Positions 34,701-43,144 of a DNA stretch of 64,000 bases are shown here, one piece after another; the first letter of the stretch is position 1, and each line of letters begins with the position of its first letter. The stretch is from Alistipes sp. (GTDB lineage Bacteria; Bacteroidota; Bacteroidia; Bacteroidales; Rikenellaceae). Where the stretch lies: positions 45,015 through 109,014 of the forward strand of contig JAFYRX010000003.1 of NCBI GenBank assembly GCA_017546725.1, given 5' to 3'. Under the pieces are notes generated by a model. It searched no databases and was not told the origin of the DNA. It saw only the letters and a program-made list of their open reading frames with translations. Made by a program: the position numbers and the translations under genes.

Positions 34701-35192
34701 ATGAAAAGACTCGTAATTTTGATAATCGCTATCGTTTGTGCTACAGAGGTTTTTGCACAAAAGGAGCATACACCCGTAAGACGATTTGAGATTGAGCCAG
34801 GTTTTTGCTGGAATGGATTTTTCGCAGGAGCCGTCGAGGCACGATACAATTTTGCCAAGCCCTGGGATATAGGAGCAAGGGCATATATGGATTGGTATGG
34901 CTCGGCGTTTGACATAACGGCGGACTACAACCTTTCACGAGGTGCAGACCTCGCGTTCTTCTTCGGGGCGGGAGCAGGTTTGGAGTGTGTATCAAACATA
35001 GATTATATGGGAGTAAAAACGGAATACGACGCTTTTCACCTGATGCCACGCGTGGGTATAGAGATGTTTCGCCATCTGCGTTTCACATTACTATTGAACA
35101 CCTACAACTTCAAGCCTAACGACCTCTGCATATCAATTGGATATGCATTTGGCGGCGGTACAAAGGCAAAGAAAAACGGAAAGGTGCGATAA
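34701..35192 (+). CDS. Small outer-membrane barrel-like protein, paralogue 2
   Basis: This 163-residue protein has a signal peptide cleaved near residue 19 (VFAQ). The mature start EHTPVRRFEIEPGF, the midsection DITADYNLSRGADLAFFFGAG and the region MPRVGIEMFRHLRFTLLLNT align with the neighbours. Its C-terminus differs (ISIGYAFGGGTKAKKNGKVR, cited as the last 20 residues), and its 3' end lacks the G9 repeat. It is followed after 50 bases by paralogue 3, possibly in one transcript. Envelope location is inferred. Confidence 0.75.
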   Translation: MKRLVILIIAIVCATEVFAQKEHTPVRRFEIEPGFCWNGFFAGAVEARYNFAKPWDIGARAYMDWYGSAFDITADYNLSRGADLAFFFGAGAGLECVSNIDYMGVKTEYDAFHLMPRVGIEMFRHLRFTLLLNTYNFKPNDLCISIGYAFGGGTKAKKNGKVR

Positions 35193-35242
35193 AACCCACA
35201 CAAGCAAAGCAGACTCACCAACAACCATTTACCCCTACTATT

Positions 35243-35737
35243 ATGAAAAGACTTGCAATCATGATAATCACCATCGTATGCGCTACTACATCGTTCGCGC
35301 AGAGCGAGGATATAACCGTTAGACGAATCGAGGTTGAGCCGAGCATCGGCATCGGCACTGGCGGAGTATCGCTTGCGTTAGAGGTACGCAACAATATCAA
35401 TCCTCGTTGGGATATAGGCCCGCGAGCAGGGATGGATTTCTATGGCACAACAGCCGACGTGGTGTCGGATTATAACTTCATAAGGCCGAATAAGAATGTT
35501 ATGTTCTTTGTCGGTGCAGGTATGGGCGCGGGGGATGTCAGCGAGGTTGGGAAAGTTCCTTTAAGTTATGCTGAAGATGGCCCTGCTGAAAAATCGACAA
35601 AATTTCACTTTATGCCCAGAGCAGGAGTGGAACTATTTCAGCACGCGAGATTTACCGTAGCACTACACACATACAATTTCTCGCAAGCCTATATTATGTT
35701 CTCTTTAGGAGTAGCGATTGGCGGAGGAAGAAAATAG
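35243..35737 (+). CDS. Small outer-membrane barrel-like protein, paralogue 3
   Basis: This 164-residue protein has a signal peptide nearly identical to that of paralogue 2 (MKRLAIMIITIVCATTSFAQ). The mature part begins VRRIEVEPSIGIGTGG and contains MFFVGAGMGAG and MPRAGVELFQHARFTVALHT. It ends FSLGVAIGGGRK, sharing the 3' coding end of paralogue 1 at DNA level. So the signal peptide matches gene 2 while the 3' end matches gene 1, suggesting recombination within the array. Confidence 0.75.
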   Translation: MKRLAIMIITIVCATTSFAQSEDITVRRIEVEPSIGIGTGGVSLALEVRNNINPRWDIGPRAGMDFYGTTADVVSDYNFIRPNKNVMFFVGAGMGAGDVSEVGKVPLSYAEDGPAEKSTKFHFMPRAGVELFQHARFTVALHTYNFSQAYIMFSLGVAIGGGRK

Positions 35738-35800
35738 AAGGCAAATAACTTTTATTATATTTTTTTTGGTCAAAAAGTACACGTTTTTCGGGGGGGGGTA
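35705..35800 (+). repeat. G9-containing direct repeat, copy 2
   Basis: Same element as 34492-34586, beginning in the last codons of paralogue 3 and ending in nine G (35790-35798). The next -7 box, for the small lipoprotein gene, again begins exactly 74 bases after the G tract. GGTCAA occurs twice per copy region, 51 bases apart in both. Confidence 0.92.
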
Positions 35801-35872
35801 GATAAACAAAGTTTTATTGGTCAATATGTGGTAATGTGTTAAAAATCAACAAAAATCCGCACAATATTTTTG

Positions 35873-35880
35873 TAATTTTG
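35873..35880 (+). promoter_or_regulatory. -7 box of the lipoprotein gene after the array
   Basis: TAATTTTG matches TAnnTTTG. It lies 62 bases before the ATG at 35943. Confidence 0.55.
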
Positions 35881-35942
35881 CGTTTAATAGATGTGTACAC
35901 AAACCTTACAAATTGTTAAACAAAAAAAAATTAAACAAAAAG

Positions 35943-36425
35943 ATGAAACGGATTCTAATTTTCACATTGGGAGTTATCGCCCTTGCCACATTTATATCGT
36001 GCCAAAAGGATAACGACGAACAGGATGCTGAAGCCCTTGCAGGCAAAGGCAGCAATGAGCAGATTAGCACTACCCTTGCCAATAGTGTATGGAGTAGCGG
36101 CAGAAACGGCTACCAAGAGGAGGCTTTTGTAGAGTTTACCGATTCGGAGAATGCCATATACACTATTATCGAAAACGTGGATGGCACAGAGCGATTAAAG
36201 CAAAAAATCGAATACCACTACACCTACAACTCGCCCAACATTACTCTTATGCCCAAGGATTTTGTGAATAATAGGTTAAGAGGGCAAATGGCAAGACACG
36301 ACAAGGGGCACGAATATCTCTATCTTACATCAGACGTTGACAGCCTTGAACTCTATCTCACCAAAACAGATGAGGATATTAAAATAGAGTCAGACAGCAC
36401 CGATAATTACAGTGCCAAGTTTTAG
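35943..36425 (+). CDS. Small lipoprotein, unknown function
   Basis: The start at 35943 (MKRILIFTLG) gives 160 residues. An upstream ATG at 35913 would add a Lys-rich leader before the signal. The lipobox is FISC with Cys20. The mature part has a charged linker, then beta-type segments (EEAFVEFTDSENAIYTIIE, IEYHYTYNSPNITLMP). It could be a lipocalin-like fold, but I do not recognise the family. A strong terminator follows. Confidence 0.7.
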   Translation: MKRILIFTLGVIALATFISCQKDNDEQDAEALAGKGSNEQISTTLANSVWSSGRNGYQEEAFVEFTDSENAIYTIIENVDGTERLKQKIEYHYTYNSPNITLMPKDFVNNRLRGQMARHDKGHEYLYLTSDVDSLELYLTKTDEDIKIESDSTDNYSAKF

Positions 36426-36477
36426 CAGATAGAGTCTAAAGCATCTGGGGATAAACACCCCTGCAAACCTAGATTTT

Positions 36478-36506
36478 TACCCATACATTTGTATGGGTAT
36501 TTTTTT
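36478..36506 (+). terminator. Terminator before era
   Basis: A 9-bp stem pairs TACCCATAC (36478-36486) with GTATGGGTA (36491-36499) and is followed by seven T. The era -33 element lies within it. Confidence 0.92.
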
Positions 36507-36519
36507 ATGGCTATATTTG
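36488..36519 (+). promoter_or_regulatory. era promoter
   Basis: TTTG at 36488-36491 (inside the preceding terminator), a 20-base spacer and TATATTTG at 36512-36519. Confidence 0.72.
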
Positions 36520-36557
36520 TCGGTTGTAATGTAGTTTTAGACTAATTTATAGATAAA

Positions 36558-37442
36558 ATGGCTCATCGCGCAGGTTTTGTAAATATTATCGGTAACCCGA
36601 ATGTGGGTCAATCGACACTTATGAACGCCCTCGTAGGCGAAAAACTTTCGATTATCACATCAAAGGCTCAAACGACTCGTCACCGTATTATGGGTATTGT
36701 AAATGGCGAGGATTTCCAGATTGTATATTCTGATACTCCAGGAATCTTGAAACCCGCATACAAATTGCAGGAGTCGATGATGAACTTCGTGCAGGGTGCA
36801 GTGGATGATGCCGATGTTATTTTGTACGTCACTGACACCGTAGAGCAGAGCGACCGCTCGGAGGCTATCGTTGAACGCATCAACCGTAGCGGAATACCAA
36901 CGATTGTTGTAATCAACAAGATTGACCTTTCGACACCCGAGGCATTGGAGGTATTGGCTGCACAGTGGCAGGAGAAGATGCCGCAGGCTGTGATTATCCC
37001 CGTATCGGCCAAAGAAAAGGTCGGAATGACAGGCGTATTGGATGCCATATTGGAGCGTCTGCCCGAAGGTGAGGCATTTTACCCGAAGGATACATTAACT
37101 GACAAAACTCTGCGTTTCTTTGCATCGGAGATTATACGCGAGAAGATACTCCTTAACTACGACAAGGAGATACCCTACTGCTGCGAGATTGAGATTGACA
37201 CCTACAAGGAGGAGCCGACAATTGACCGCATAGCGGCAAACATCTACGTCGCACGCTCATCGCAGAAGGGAATCGTCATCGGTCATAAGGGCGAGCGCCT
37301 GAAGCGTGTAGGCCAGCAAGCAAGAGAGGATATGGAGCGATTCTTGGGTAAGAAGGTATTCTTGCAGTTGTTTGTCAAGGTACAGGAGGATTGGCGCAAC
37401 AACGAGCGACAGTTGCGCAGATTCGGTTATGACCAGCAATAA
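36558..37442 (+). CDS. era: GTPase Era with an altered P-loop
   Basis: This 294-residue protein has the Era layout. The G domain has G2 TTRHR, DTPG (G3) and NKID (G4), followed by the C-terminal KH domain with GIVIGHKGERLKRVG. Era binds 16S rRNA and helps 30S subunit maturation. The P-loop reads GNPNVGQST: the Lys normally required to bind nucleotide phosphate is Gln18, codon CAA at 36609-36611, one base from AAA. The rest of the protein is intact. The TPR gene follows after 55 bases. Confidence 0.95.
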   Translation: MAHRAGFVNIIGNPNVGQSTLMNALVGEKLSIITSKAQTTRHRIMGIVNGEDFQIVYSDTPGILKPAYKLQESMMNFVQGAVDDADVILYVTDTVEQSDRSEAIVERINRSGIPTIVVINKIDLSTPEALEVLAAQWQEKMPQAVIIPVSAKEKVGMTGVLDAILERLPEGEAFYPKDTLTDKTLRFFASEIIREKILLNYDKEIPYCCEIEIDTYKEEPTIDRIAANIYVARSSQKGIVIGHKGERLKRVGQQAREDMERFLGKKVFLQLFVKVQEDWRNNERQLRRFGYDQQ

Positions 37443-37497
37443 TTATTCACATCTTGCGTTTATATAGCAAAAGAACAGATAGTAGCAAATTCAGAAG

Positions 37498-39489
37498 ATG
37501 CGCAAAGGCTTACTTAAAACGGTTTTGACCATAGCCATACTGCTTGGCGCTTGGTGCGCCAGCACTCAATACAACAAAGAGTATTTTCACTATATGGGTC
37601 GTCAGGCAATGATGAACAACGACTACCAGCAGGCGATAAAGACTCTGAATGTATTGTTGCGCTTTGACGAGGACGACTATGAAGGCTATTTCTTGCGCGG
37701 AATTGCGAAATATAATCTTGACGATTTGTTAGGTGCCGACAGCGACTTCTCGTCGGCTCTGGAGAAGAATCCAGTATATACTATTGCTTATACCTACCGT
37801 GCTATCACTCGTTCACGATTGGGCAATTATGATGATGCACTAAAGGATTTTCACGAGGCTATCGATTTACGTCCAGACCTGCCAGACCCATATTACAGCC
37901 GAGGTGTGACACGACTGCTCAATCAGCAATTCAAGGAGGCGATTGAGGATTTCGATATGTTTATCCGCCACGAGAAGAAGGTTGCAGATGCGTACGTGAA
38001 TCGCGGATTGTGTTATCAGCACCTGAAAGATACGGTGCGTGCATACGAGGACTATGAGCGTGCTATTCGCACCAACCGCGAAGACCCTAACGGATATAAC
38101 CACCGTAGCGTGCTTTATATGCAACAAAACAGGCACAAAGAGGCCGAAGCGGACCTCGATATAGCCATAAAGCACGACTCTACATATCTACTTTCGTTCT
38201 TTAATCGTGCGTTGGTTTATTCTAACACCAATCGTCCGATGTTGGCACTGAGTGATTTTGACCACGTAATCAAATTGGATTCAACGAGTTCGCTAACATA
38301 CTTTAATCGTGCAATTGTAAGAACACAGATTGGCGATTACAACCGTGCTATGGAGGATTATAACCGTGTAGCGGAGTATTCGCCTGAGAATGTGTTGGTC
38401 TATTACAACCGTGCTGGTTTGCACTCGCAGATTGGCAATATTGACAAGGCCATAGAGGATTATTCACGCGCCATAAATCTCTACCCCGACTTTGCAAACG
38501 CATTCCTAAACAGAAGTTATATGCGAATGATTAAGGGAGATATGAAGGGAGCACAATCCGACAGACAGATTGCCGAGCGTAAGATTGCTGACCATAAGTC
38601 GCGTTTGGCAGATTCAACATACTCGATTTACTCGGATACTACGCAGAAATTTGACAAACTATTGTCGTTTGATGCTGATGTAAAAGGAAGTAGTTTTGAG
38701 AGTAGCGTCGAACATACTACAGCACAAAATAACGACATAAACTTGATTCCTCTGTTTAAATTTACGATTACCATTGCCGACTCTACAATGCTGGCGCGTC
38801 AAGAGTTGTATCATGCACAACGTCTGGAGGATTTTATTGCAAAGATTGGGGATGATAGGTTGCATCTATCGCGTGACGGCAGCAACATTCAACCCGACTC
38901 GTTGGTAGCGTTGGATAGGCAGATAGCCGAGCAACTGCACCGTAAGGAGAATTGGATTTTGCTTTTCAAACGAGGAGTTACACAATCACTGATAAAGCAA
39001 TATACGAATGCCGTAGGTACGCTTACGTTTGCTATTACGGCAAATCCGTCGAATCCGTTCCTCTACATCAATCGTTCGACCACACGAGCCGAGATGATTG
39101 ACTTTATCTCGTCGATTGATAATTCGTTCCAACGAATAACGATTGATTCGGACCCCGCAAAGCGCCTTAACAATCGCAGTTCACGCACATACAACTACGA
39201 TGATGCCATAGAGGATATAAACAAGGCCATAAAGTTGTATCCCGATTTTGCGTATAGTTATTACAACCGTGCGGGTTTGTATGCCATTTCAGGAAAATAT
39301 CCCGAAGCCTTTGAGGACTATTCGAAGGCCATAGAGTTGCACCCCAATTTTGGTGAGGCATACTACAACAGAGGTTTGGTCCAGATTTATATGAAGGATA
39401 CACACAAGGGCTGTTTGGACCTGTCAAAGGCTGGCGAGTTGGGTATAGAGGATGCGTATGAGGCATTGAAGTTTTACATTGACAAATAA
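37498..39489 (+). CDS. Exported or anchored TPR-repeat protein
   Basis: This 663-residue protein has a hydrophobic N-terminus (about residues 5-22) without a clear lipobox. At least ten TPR units follow, recognisable by the recurring pattern YYNRAGLYAISGKYPEAFED and YxNRG/YxNRA helices. Units occupy about residues 30-365 and 470-650, separated by a non-repeat region around 370-460. TPR arrays bind protein partners, probably in the periplasm or at the membrane face. It lies in the era transcript direction with no clear separate promoter. Confidence 0.85.
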   Translation: MRKGLLKTVLTIAILLGAWCASTQYNKEYFHYMGRQAMMNNDYQQAIKTLNVLLRFDEDDYEGYFLRGIAKYNLDDLLGADSDFSSALEKNPVYTIAYTYRAITRSRLGNYDDALKDFHEAIDLRPDLPDPYYSRGVTRLLNQQFKEAIEDFDMFIRHEKKVADAYVNRGLCYQHLKDTVRAYEDYERAIRTNREDPNGYNHRSVLYMQQNRHKEAEADLDIAIKHDSTYLLSFFNRALVYSNTNRPMLALSDFDHVIKLDSTSSLTYFNRAIVRTQIGDYNRAMEDYNRVAEYSPENVLVYYNRAGLHSQIGNIDKAIEDYSRAINLYPDFANAFLNRSYMRMIKGDMKGAQSDRQIAERKIADHKSRLADSTYSIYSDTTQKFDKLLSFDADVKGSSFESSVEHTTAQNNDINLIPLFKFTITIADSTMLARQELYHAQRLEDFIAKIGDDRLHLSRDGSNIQPDSLVALDRQIAEQLHRKENWILLFKRGVTQSLIKQYTNAVGTLTFAITANPSNPFLYINRSTTRAEMIDFISSIDNSFQRITIDSDPAKRLNNRSSRTYNYDDAIEDINKAIKLYPDFAYSYYNRAGLYAISGKYPEAFEDYSKAIELHPNFGEAYYNRGLVQIYMKDTHKGCLDLSKAGELGIEDAYEALKFYIDK

Positions 39490-39579
39490 CCTTTAACGCT
39501 TGCCTCCTCATCAACGTAGTCCGCAAGGGCTTAACAGCATAGTATAGAAAAAAATTACTAATAAAACTTAAATAAGATT

Positions 39580-40947
39580 ATGACAGAAATTTACAAGAGA
39601 CTCAACGACTCGCCTGCGGCTCGTTGGACTGCGCTGCTCATCGTTTCGTTTACGATGATGTGCGGCTATTTTATTACCGATGTAATGGCTCCGCTGGAGG
39701 ATTTGCTTACAAAGAGTCCTGCAGAGGGTGGCTTGGGTTGGACAAGTGATGAGTATGGCTTCTTCTCGGGCGCATACGGTTACATCAACGTATTCCTGTT
39801 GATGTTGTTCTTCGGAGGTATCATCCTCGACAAGTGCGGCGTTCGTTTTACTGGTACTATGAGTAGTTCGTTGATGTTGGTTGGTGCATTATTGAAGTGG
39901 TATGCATTGGACAACTCATTTGGTGATGCTCAGATTTTCGGCTACCCCGTGCAGGTTGCTTTGGCGGCTTTGGGATTTGCCATCTTTGGTATGGGCGCCG
40001 AGATTACGGGTATTACCGTAACAAAGATTATTGCGAAGTGGTTTACTGGCCACGAGTTGGCGTTGGCTATGGGTTTGCAGGTGGCAATGGCACGTATTGG
40101 TACTGCCGCGGCTTTGGCCTGCAGTCTGCCTATTGCAAATAAGATGGGTGCAGCATCGGCTCCCGTATTGTTGGGCGCTGCATTGTTGTGCGTAGGTGTT
40201 GTATCATTCTTGGTTTATTGCGTGATGGACAAGAAGATGGATGCATCGTTGGCTGCTGCCGAGGAGCAGGAGGCCGAGGAGGGTTTCCACTTCAGCGACT
40301 TGAAGGTAATCTTCACAAACAAGGGATTCTGGTTGATTGCAGTTTTGTGCGTATTGTTCTATTCGGGCGTATTCCCATTCTTGAAGTTTGCTACTAAGTT
40401 GATGATTTACAAGTATGGTGTAGAGCCTGAATTAGCAGGTTTGATTCCTGCAATGTTGCCCTTTGGTACTATTTTGCTTACACCTGTATTCGGCTCATTG
40501 TATGACCGTTTGGGTAAGGGTGCAACGCTGATGATTAGCGGCTCGTTGATGCTTACTTTGGTACACGTTCTCTTTGCATTGCCTATTCTCAATGAGTGGT
40601 GGTTCGCTATTAGCATTATGGTAATTCTTGGTATCGCATTCTCACTTGTTCCTTCGGCTATGTGGCCCGCAGTACCAAAGATTATCCCGATGAAGCAATT
40701 GGGTTCGGCTTATGCTATCATATTCTACATTCAGAACATCGGTCTTTCGATGGTACCCGTATTGATTGGCTCGGTGATTCAGAACTACGCTACAATCGAG
40801 ACTGCAGAGGGTGTAACTTATGATTATACTATCCCGATGACAATCTTTGCTGTATTTGGCATTGTGGCTGTTGGTGTAGCACTACTCTTGAAGCATATCG
40901 ACAAGAAAGAGGGTTACGGTTTGGAGGAGCCTAACATCAAGAAATAA
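39580..40947 (+). CDS. MFS transporter
   Basis: This 455-residue protein has about twelve membrane segments. The loop between helices 2 and 3 carries GGIILDKCGVRFTG, the MFS motif A variant, and a second copy appears at GSLYDRLGKGATLMISG. A central cytoplasmic loop is acidic (AAAEEQEAEEGFHFSD). The substrate is not evident from the sequence. The MBL gene follows after 24 bases, so the two may form an operon. Confidence 0.9.
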   Translation: MTEIYKRLNDSPAARWTALLIVSFTMMCGYFITDVMAPLEDLLTKSPAEGGLGWTSDEYGFFSGAYGYINVFLLMLFFGGIILDKCGVRFTGTMSSSLMLVGALLKWYALDNSFGDAQIFGYPVQVALAALGFAIFGMGAEITGITVTKIIAKWFTGHELALAMGLQVAMARIGTAAALACSLPIANKMGAASAPVLLGAALLCVGVVSFLVYCVMDKKMDASLAAAEEQEAEEGFHFSDLKVIFTNKGFWLIAVLCVLFYSGVFPFLKFATKLMIYKYGVEPELAGLIPAMLPFGTILLTPVFGSLYDRLGKGATLMISGSLMLTLVHVLFALPILNEWWFAISIMVILGIAFSLVPSAMWPAVPKIIPMKQLGSAYAIIFYIQNIGLSMVPVLIGSVIQNYATIETAEGVTYDYTIPMTIFAVFGIVAVGVALLLKHIDKKEGYGLEEPNIKK

Positions 40948-40971
40948 CACCCCCAAAATAGAGACAATGCT

Positions 40972-41931
40972 ATGAAAAGGATATTACTTTCAATAGTTTT
41001 GGTAGCCTCCGCGTTTCTACCAATGCGTGGTGTTGCGCAGAACGTAGAGGAGTTGGCTGATGTAATGTGGTATCAAACCTCTTACAAGGAGATTACCGCA
41101 GAGCGTCGTGCTGCAATGAATGAGATGCAGAAATACGCAGACTCGTTTACTCACACGCTCTTTGAAGAATACCTCGACACAACAGCTGGCACAGACAAGG
41201 AGCAGGCTTTGGAGGGTTGGGGATTGATGCGATTCTACAATATGGCATTGGAGAAGTTGCTGCAAGAGATTCCCGCAACAAAGGTCAAGAAGGGGCAGGT
41301 TGTGATGTGGCAACTATACAATATGGGCTATGTCGTTAAGACCGACAAGCAGTGCTTTGGCATTGACCTATATCATAAGCACGTCGAGAAGTTAGCACCG
41401 CTGATTGACTTTATGCTCATCACACACAAACACGGTGACCACTATTCGAAAGTGATGGTAGAGGAGTTGGCGCGTCAAGATAAGGCTGTATATTCCAACT
41501 TCCTCGACAATGGCTACAAGGTAAAAACGGGTGACAACTTTACTGTAGGTAATATCAGCATCAAGGTTACTACGGTGGACCACAACGCAACACTCAAGAA
41601 CTTTGTGAATGTCTATGAAGTGAATTGCTACGATGCCAAAGGCAAGGATTATGTGATTATGTTCTCGGGCGATGCTCACAATTACGAGCAATTGAATCCT
41701 ACGGGCAAAATCAATCTCTTTGTGCCGCACTTGGCCGTTGGCTTGAATATGACAAAGGCCGTAGAGAAGATTGCGCCAAAAGAGGTACTGATGTCACATA
41801 TCCTGGAATTGGGACACTCGATTACAAAGTGGCGCTGGTCGTATGAGTATGGAATAAATGAGTGCGAAAAGTTGGAGCGCGAGGGTGTTTATCTACCTGT
41901 ATGGGGCGAGATGATACGACTCAAGCGATAA
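40972..41931 (+). CDS. Exported MBL-fold (UlaG-like) metallohydrolase
   Basis: This 319-residue protein has a signal peptide ending near residue 22 (GVAQ). An extra N-terminal helical region (about 23-110) precedes the beta-lactamase domain. The metal motif THKHGDH is at 151-157, with further candidate ligands in FSGDAHN. A His near the C-terminal LELGHSITKWRW could complete the site. The metal-dependent hydrolase probably acts in the periplasm on an unknown substrate. It follows the MFS gene. Confidence 0.85.
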   Translation: MKRILLSIVLVASAFLPMRGVAQNVEELADVMWYQTSYKEITAERRAAMNEMQKYADSFTHTLFEEYLDTTAGTDKEQALEGWGLMRFYNMALEKLLQEIPATKVKKGQVVMWQLYNMGYVVKTDKQCFGIDLYHKHVEKLAPLIDFMLITHKHGDHYSKVMVEELARQDKAVYSNFLDNGYKVKTGDNFTVGNISIKVTTVDHNATLKNFVNVYEVNCYDAKGKDYVIMFSGDAHNYEQLNPTGKINLFVPHLAVGLNMTKAVEKIAPKEVLMSHILELGHSITKWRWSYEYGINECEKLEREGVYLPVWGEMIRLKR

Positions 41932-41950
41932 TGACTTATTAAAGCAATAG

Positions 41951-41978
41951 AAAAGGTGGCCTTGTAGCCACCTTTTTG
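41951..41978. terminator. Bidirectional terminator between the MBL and GT4 genes
   Basis: A 10-bp stem pairs 41951-41960 with 41967-41976 around a 6-base loop, with A and T flanks. It serves the convergent genes on both sides. Confidence 0.9.
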
Positions 41979-41986
41979 CATATCTA

Positions 41987-43111
41987 CTATTTACACATCT
42001 GATATACCTCTAACAATTTATCACACATAGCCGACCACGAGAAGCGTTTGCGCTCTTCGGCGAAATTCGCTTGTAGTTTTTGTAACACACCTTCGGCATA
42101 GATGCGTTGCAGGCCCTGCAGAATATCGTCAACCGTAGGCTCGCAAACCAAGCCCACCTTGCCATCGGGCACTATTTCGGGCAGGCCGCCAACATTAGTC
42201 ACTAGCATAGGCAACGAGAAGTTATAGGCTATCTGAGTGACACCACTCTGCGTAGCAGAACGGTAAGGCAATACAAGACAATCGGCCGCAGAGAAGTAGT
42301 AGCGGACATCCTCATCGGGAATAAATCTATCGTGCAGCACTACCCTATCCTTTAGGCCGAGTTCGTCAATCAGTGCGAGATAACTCTCGCGCGAGGTGTA
42401 GAACTCTCCAGCAATAAGTAATTTGCGACCTTCGGGCATCCACTTAGCCCACGCGCGAAGCAACATATCAAGTCCCTTATAATCGCGGATAAGGCCAAAG
42501 AAGAGCGTATATTGCTGCTCGGCATCAAGACCAATGCGTTGGCACGCCTCGTCACGGTCAACAACAGAGCCAAAATTCTCAAACATAGGGTGAGGCGAGA
42601 AGATAGCAGGAGCAGAGGTATAAGCCTCAAGTTCACGATGCACCTGCTCCGACATATAGACAAAACCATCAACTGCACCCAAATAGTAATGATTGCAAGG
42701 CTTGTCGATTATATGGCTCTCGTGAGGCTCGACATTATCAATCTGACAAACGAATTTCGTAACACCATTTGTGCGGGCAATACGAGCCACAGTACCAAAG
42801 CAAGGCGCCATAAAAGGAGTCCAATACTTCATCAGCACCATATCGGGCCTCTCCCGCTTAAGGCGCAAACCGAGCGCAACCCAATTAAAGGGATTGACAG
42901 TATTCATCACACGCTCAATATGCAAATCCTCGGGGGCAGGGCCATCGACATATTGCGTCTTACCAGGGAAGAGCAACGACGGATACTGAACGCTGAATGT
43001 ATAGATTTTAACCTCGTGGCCTCGTTGCTGATATTCGCGGGCCATAGTATGCATTATCGACGCCAAACCGCCACGATAAGGATATGCGGGGCCTAAAATT
43101 ACGATTTTCAT
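41987..43111 (-). CDS. Glycosyltransferase family 4 (GT-B fold)
   Basis: Start at 43111 (MKIVILGPAYPYRGG) gives 374 residues. The first Met at 43144 would add an unusual leader. The GT-B fold begins with the glycine-rich PYRGGLASIMHTMA. The C-terminal domain has YTLFFGLIRDYKGLDMLLRA, ADCLVLPYRSATQSGVTQIA and a downstream GLVCEP, as in retaining GT4 enzymes. The sugar donor and acceptor are unknown. It lies 33 bases after the DUF362 gene on the same strand. Confidence 0.9.
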   Translation of the reverse strand: MKIVILGPAYPYRGGLASIMHTMAREYQQRGHEVKIYTFSVQYPSLLFPGKTQYVDGPAPEDLHIERVMNTVNPFNWVALGLRLKRERPDMVLMKYWTPFMAPCFGTVARIARTNGVTKFVCQIDNVEPHESHIIDKPCNHYYLGAVDGFVYMSEQVHRELEAYTSAPAIFSPHPMFENFGSVVDRDEACQRIGLDAEQQYTLFFGLIRDYKGLDMLLRAWAKWMPEGRKLLIAGEFYTSRESYLALIDELGLKDRVVLHDRFIPDEDVRYYFSAADCLVLPYRSATQSGVTQIAYNFSLPMLVTNVGGLPEIVPDGKVGLVCEPTVDDILQGLQRIYAEGVLQKLQANFAEERKRFSWSAMCDKLLEVYQMCK

Positions 43112-43144
43112 AAGGCTATACGAGGTTTTATAATATTCTATCAA

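Noticed and set aside
34492-35800. CRISPR-like or insertion sequence repeats
   Set aside because: There are only two copies 1.2 kb apart, no spacer array, no transposase and no terminal inverted repeats. The copies follow the paralogous gene ends instead.
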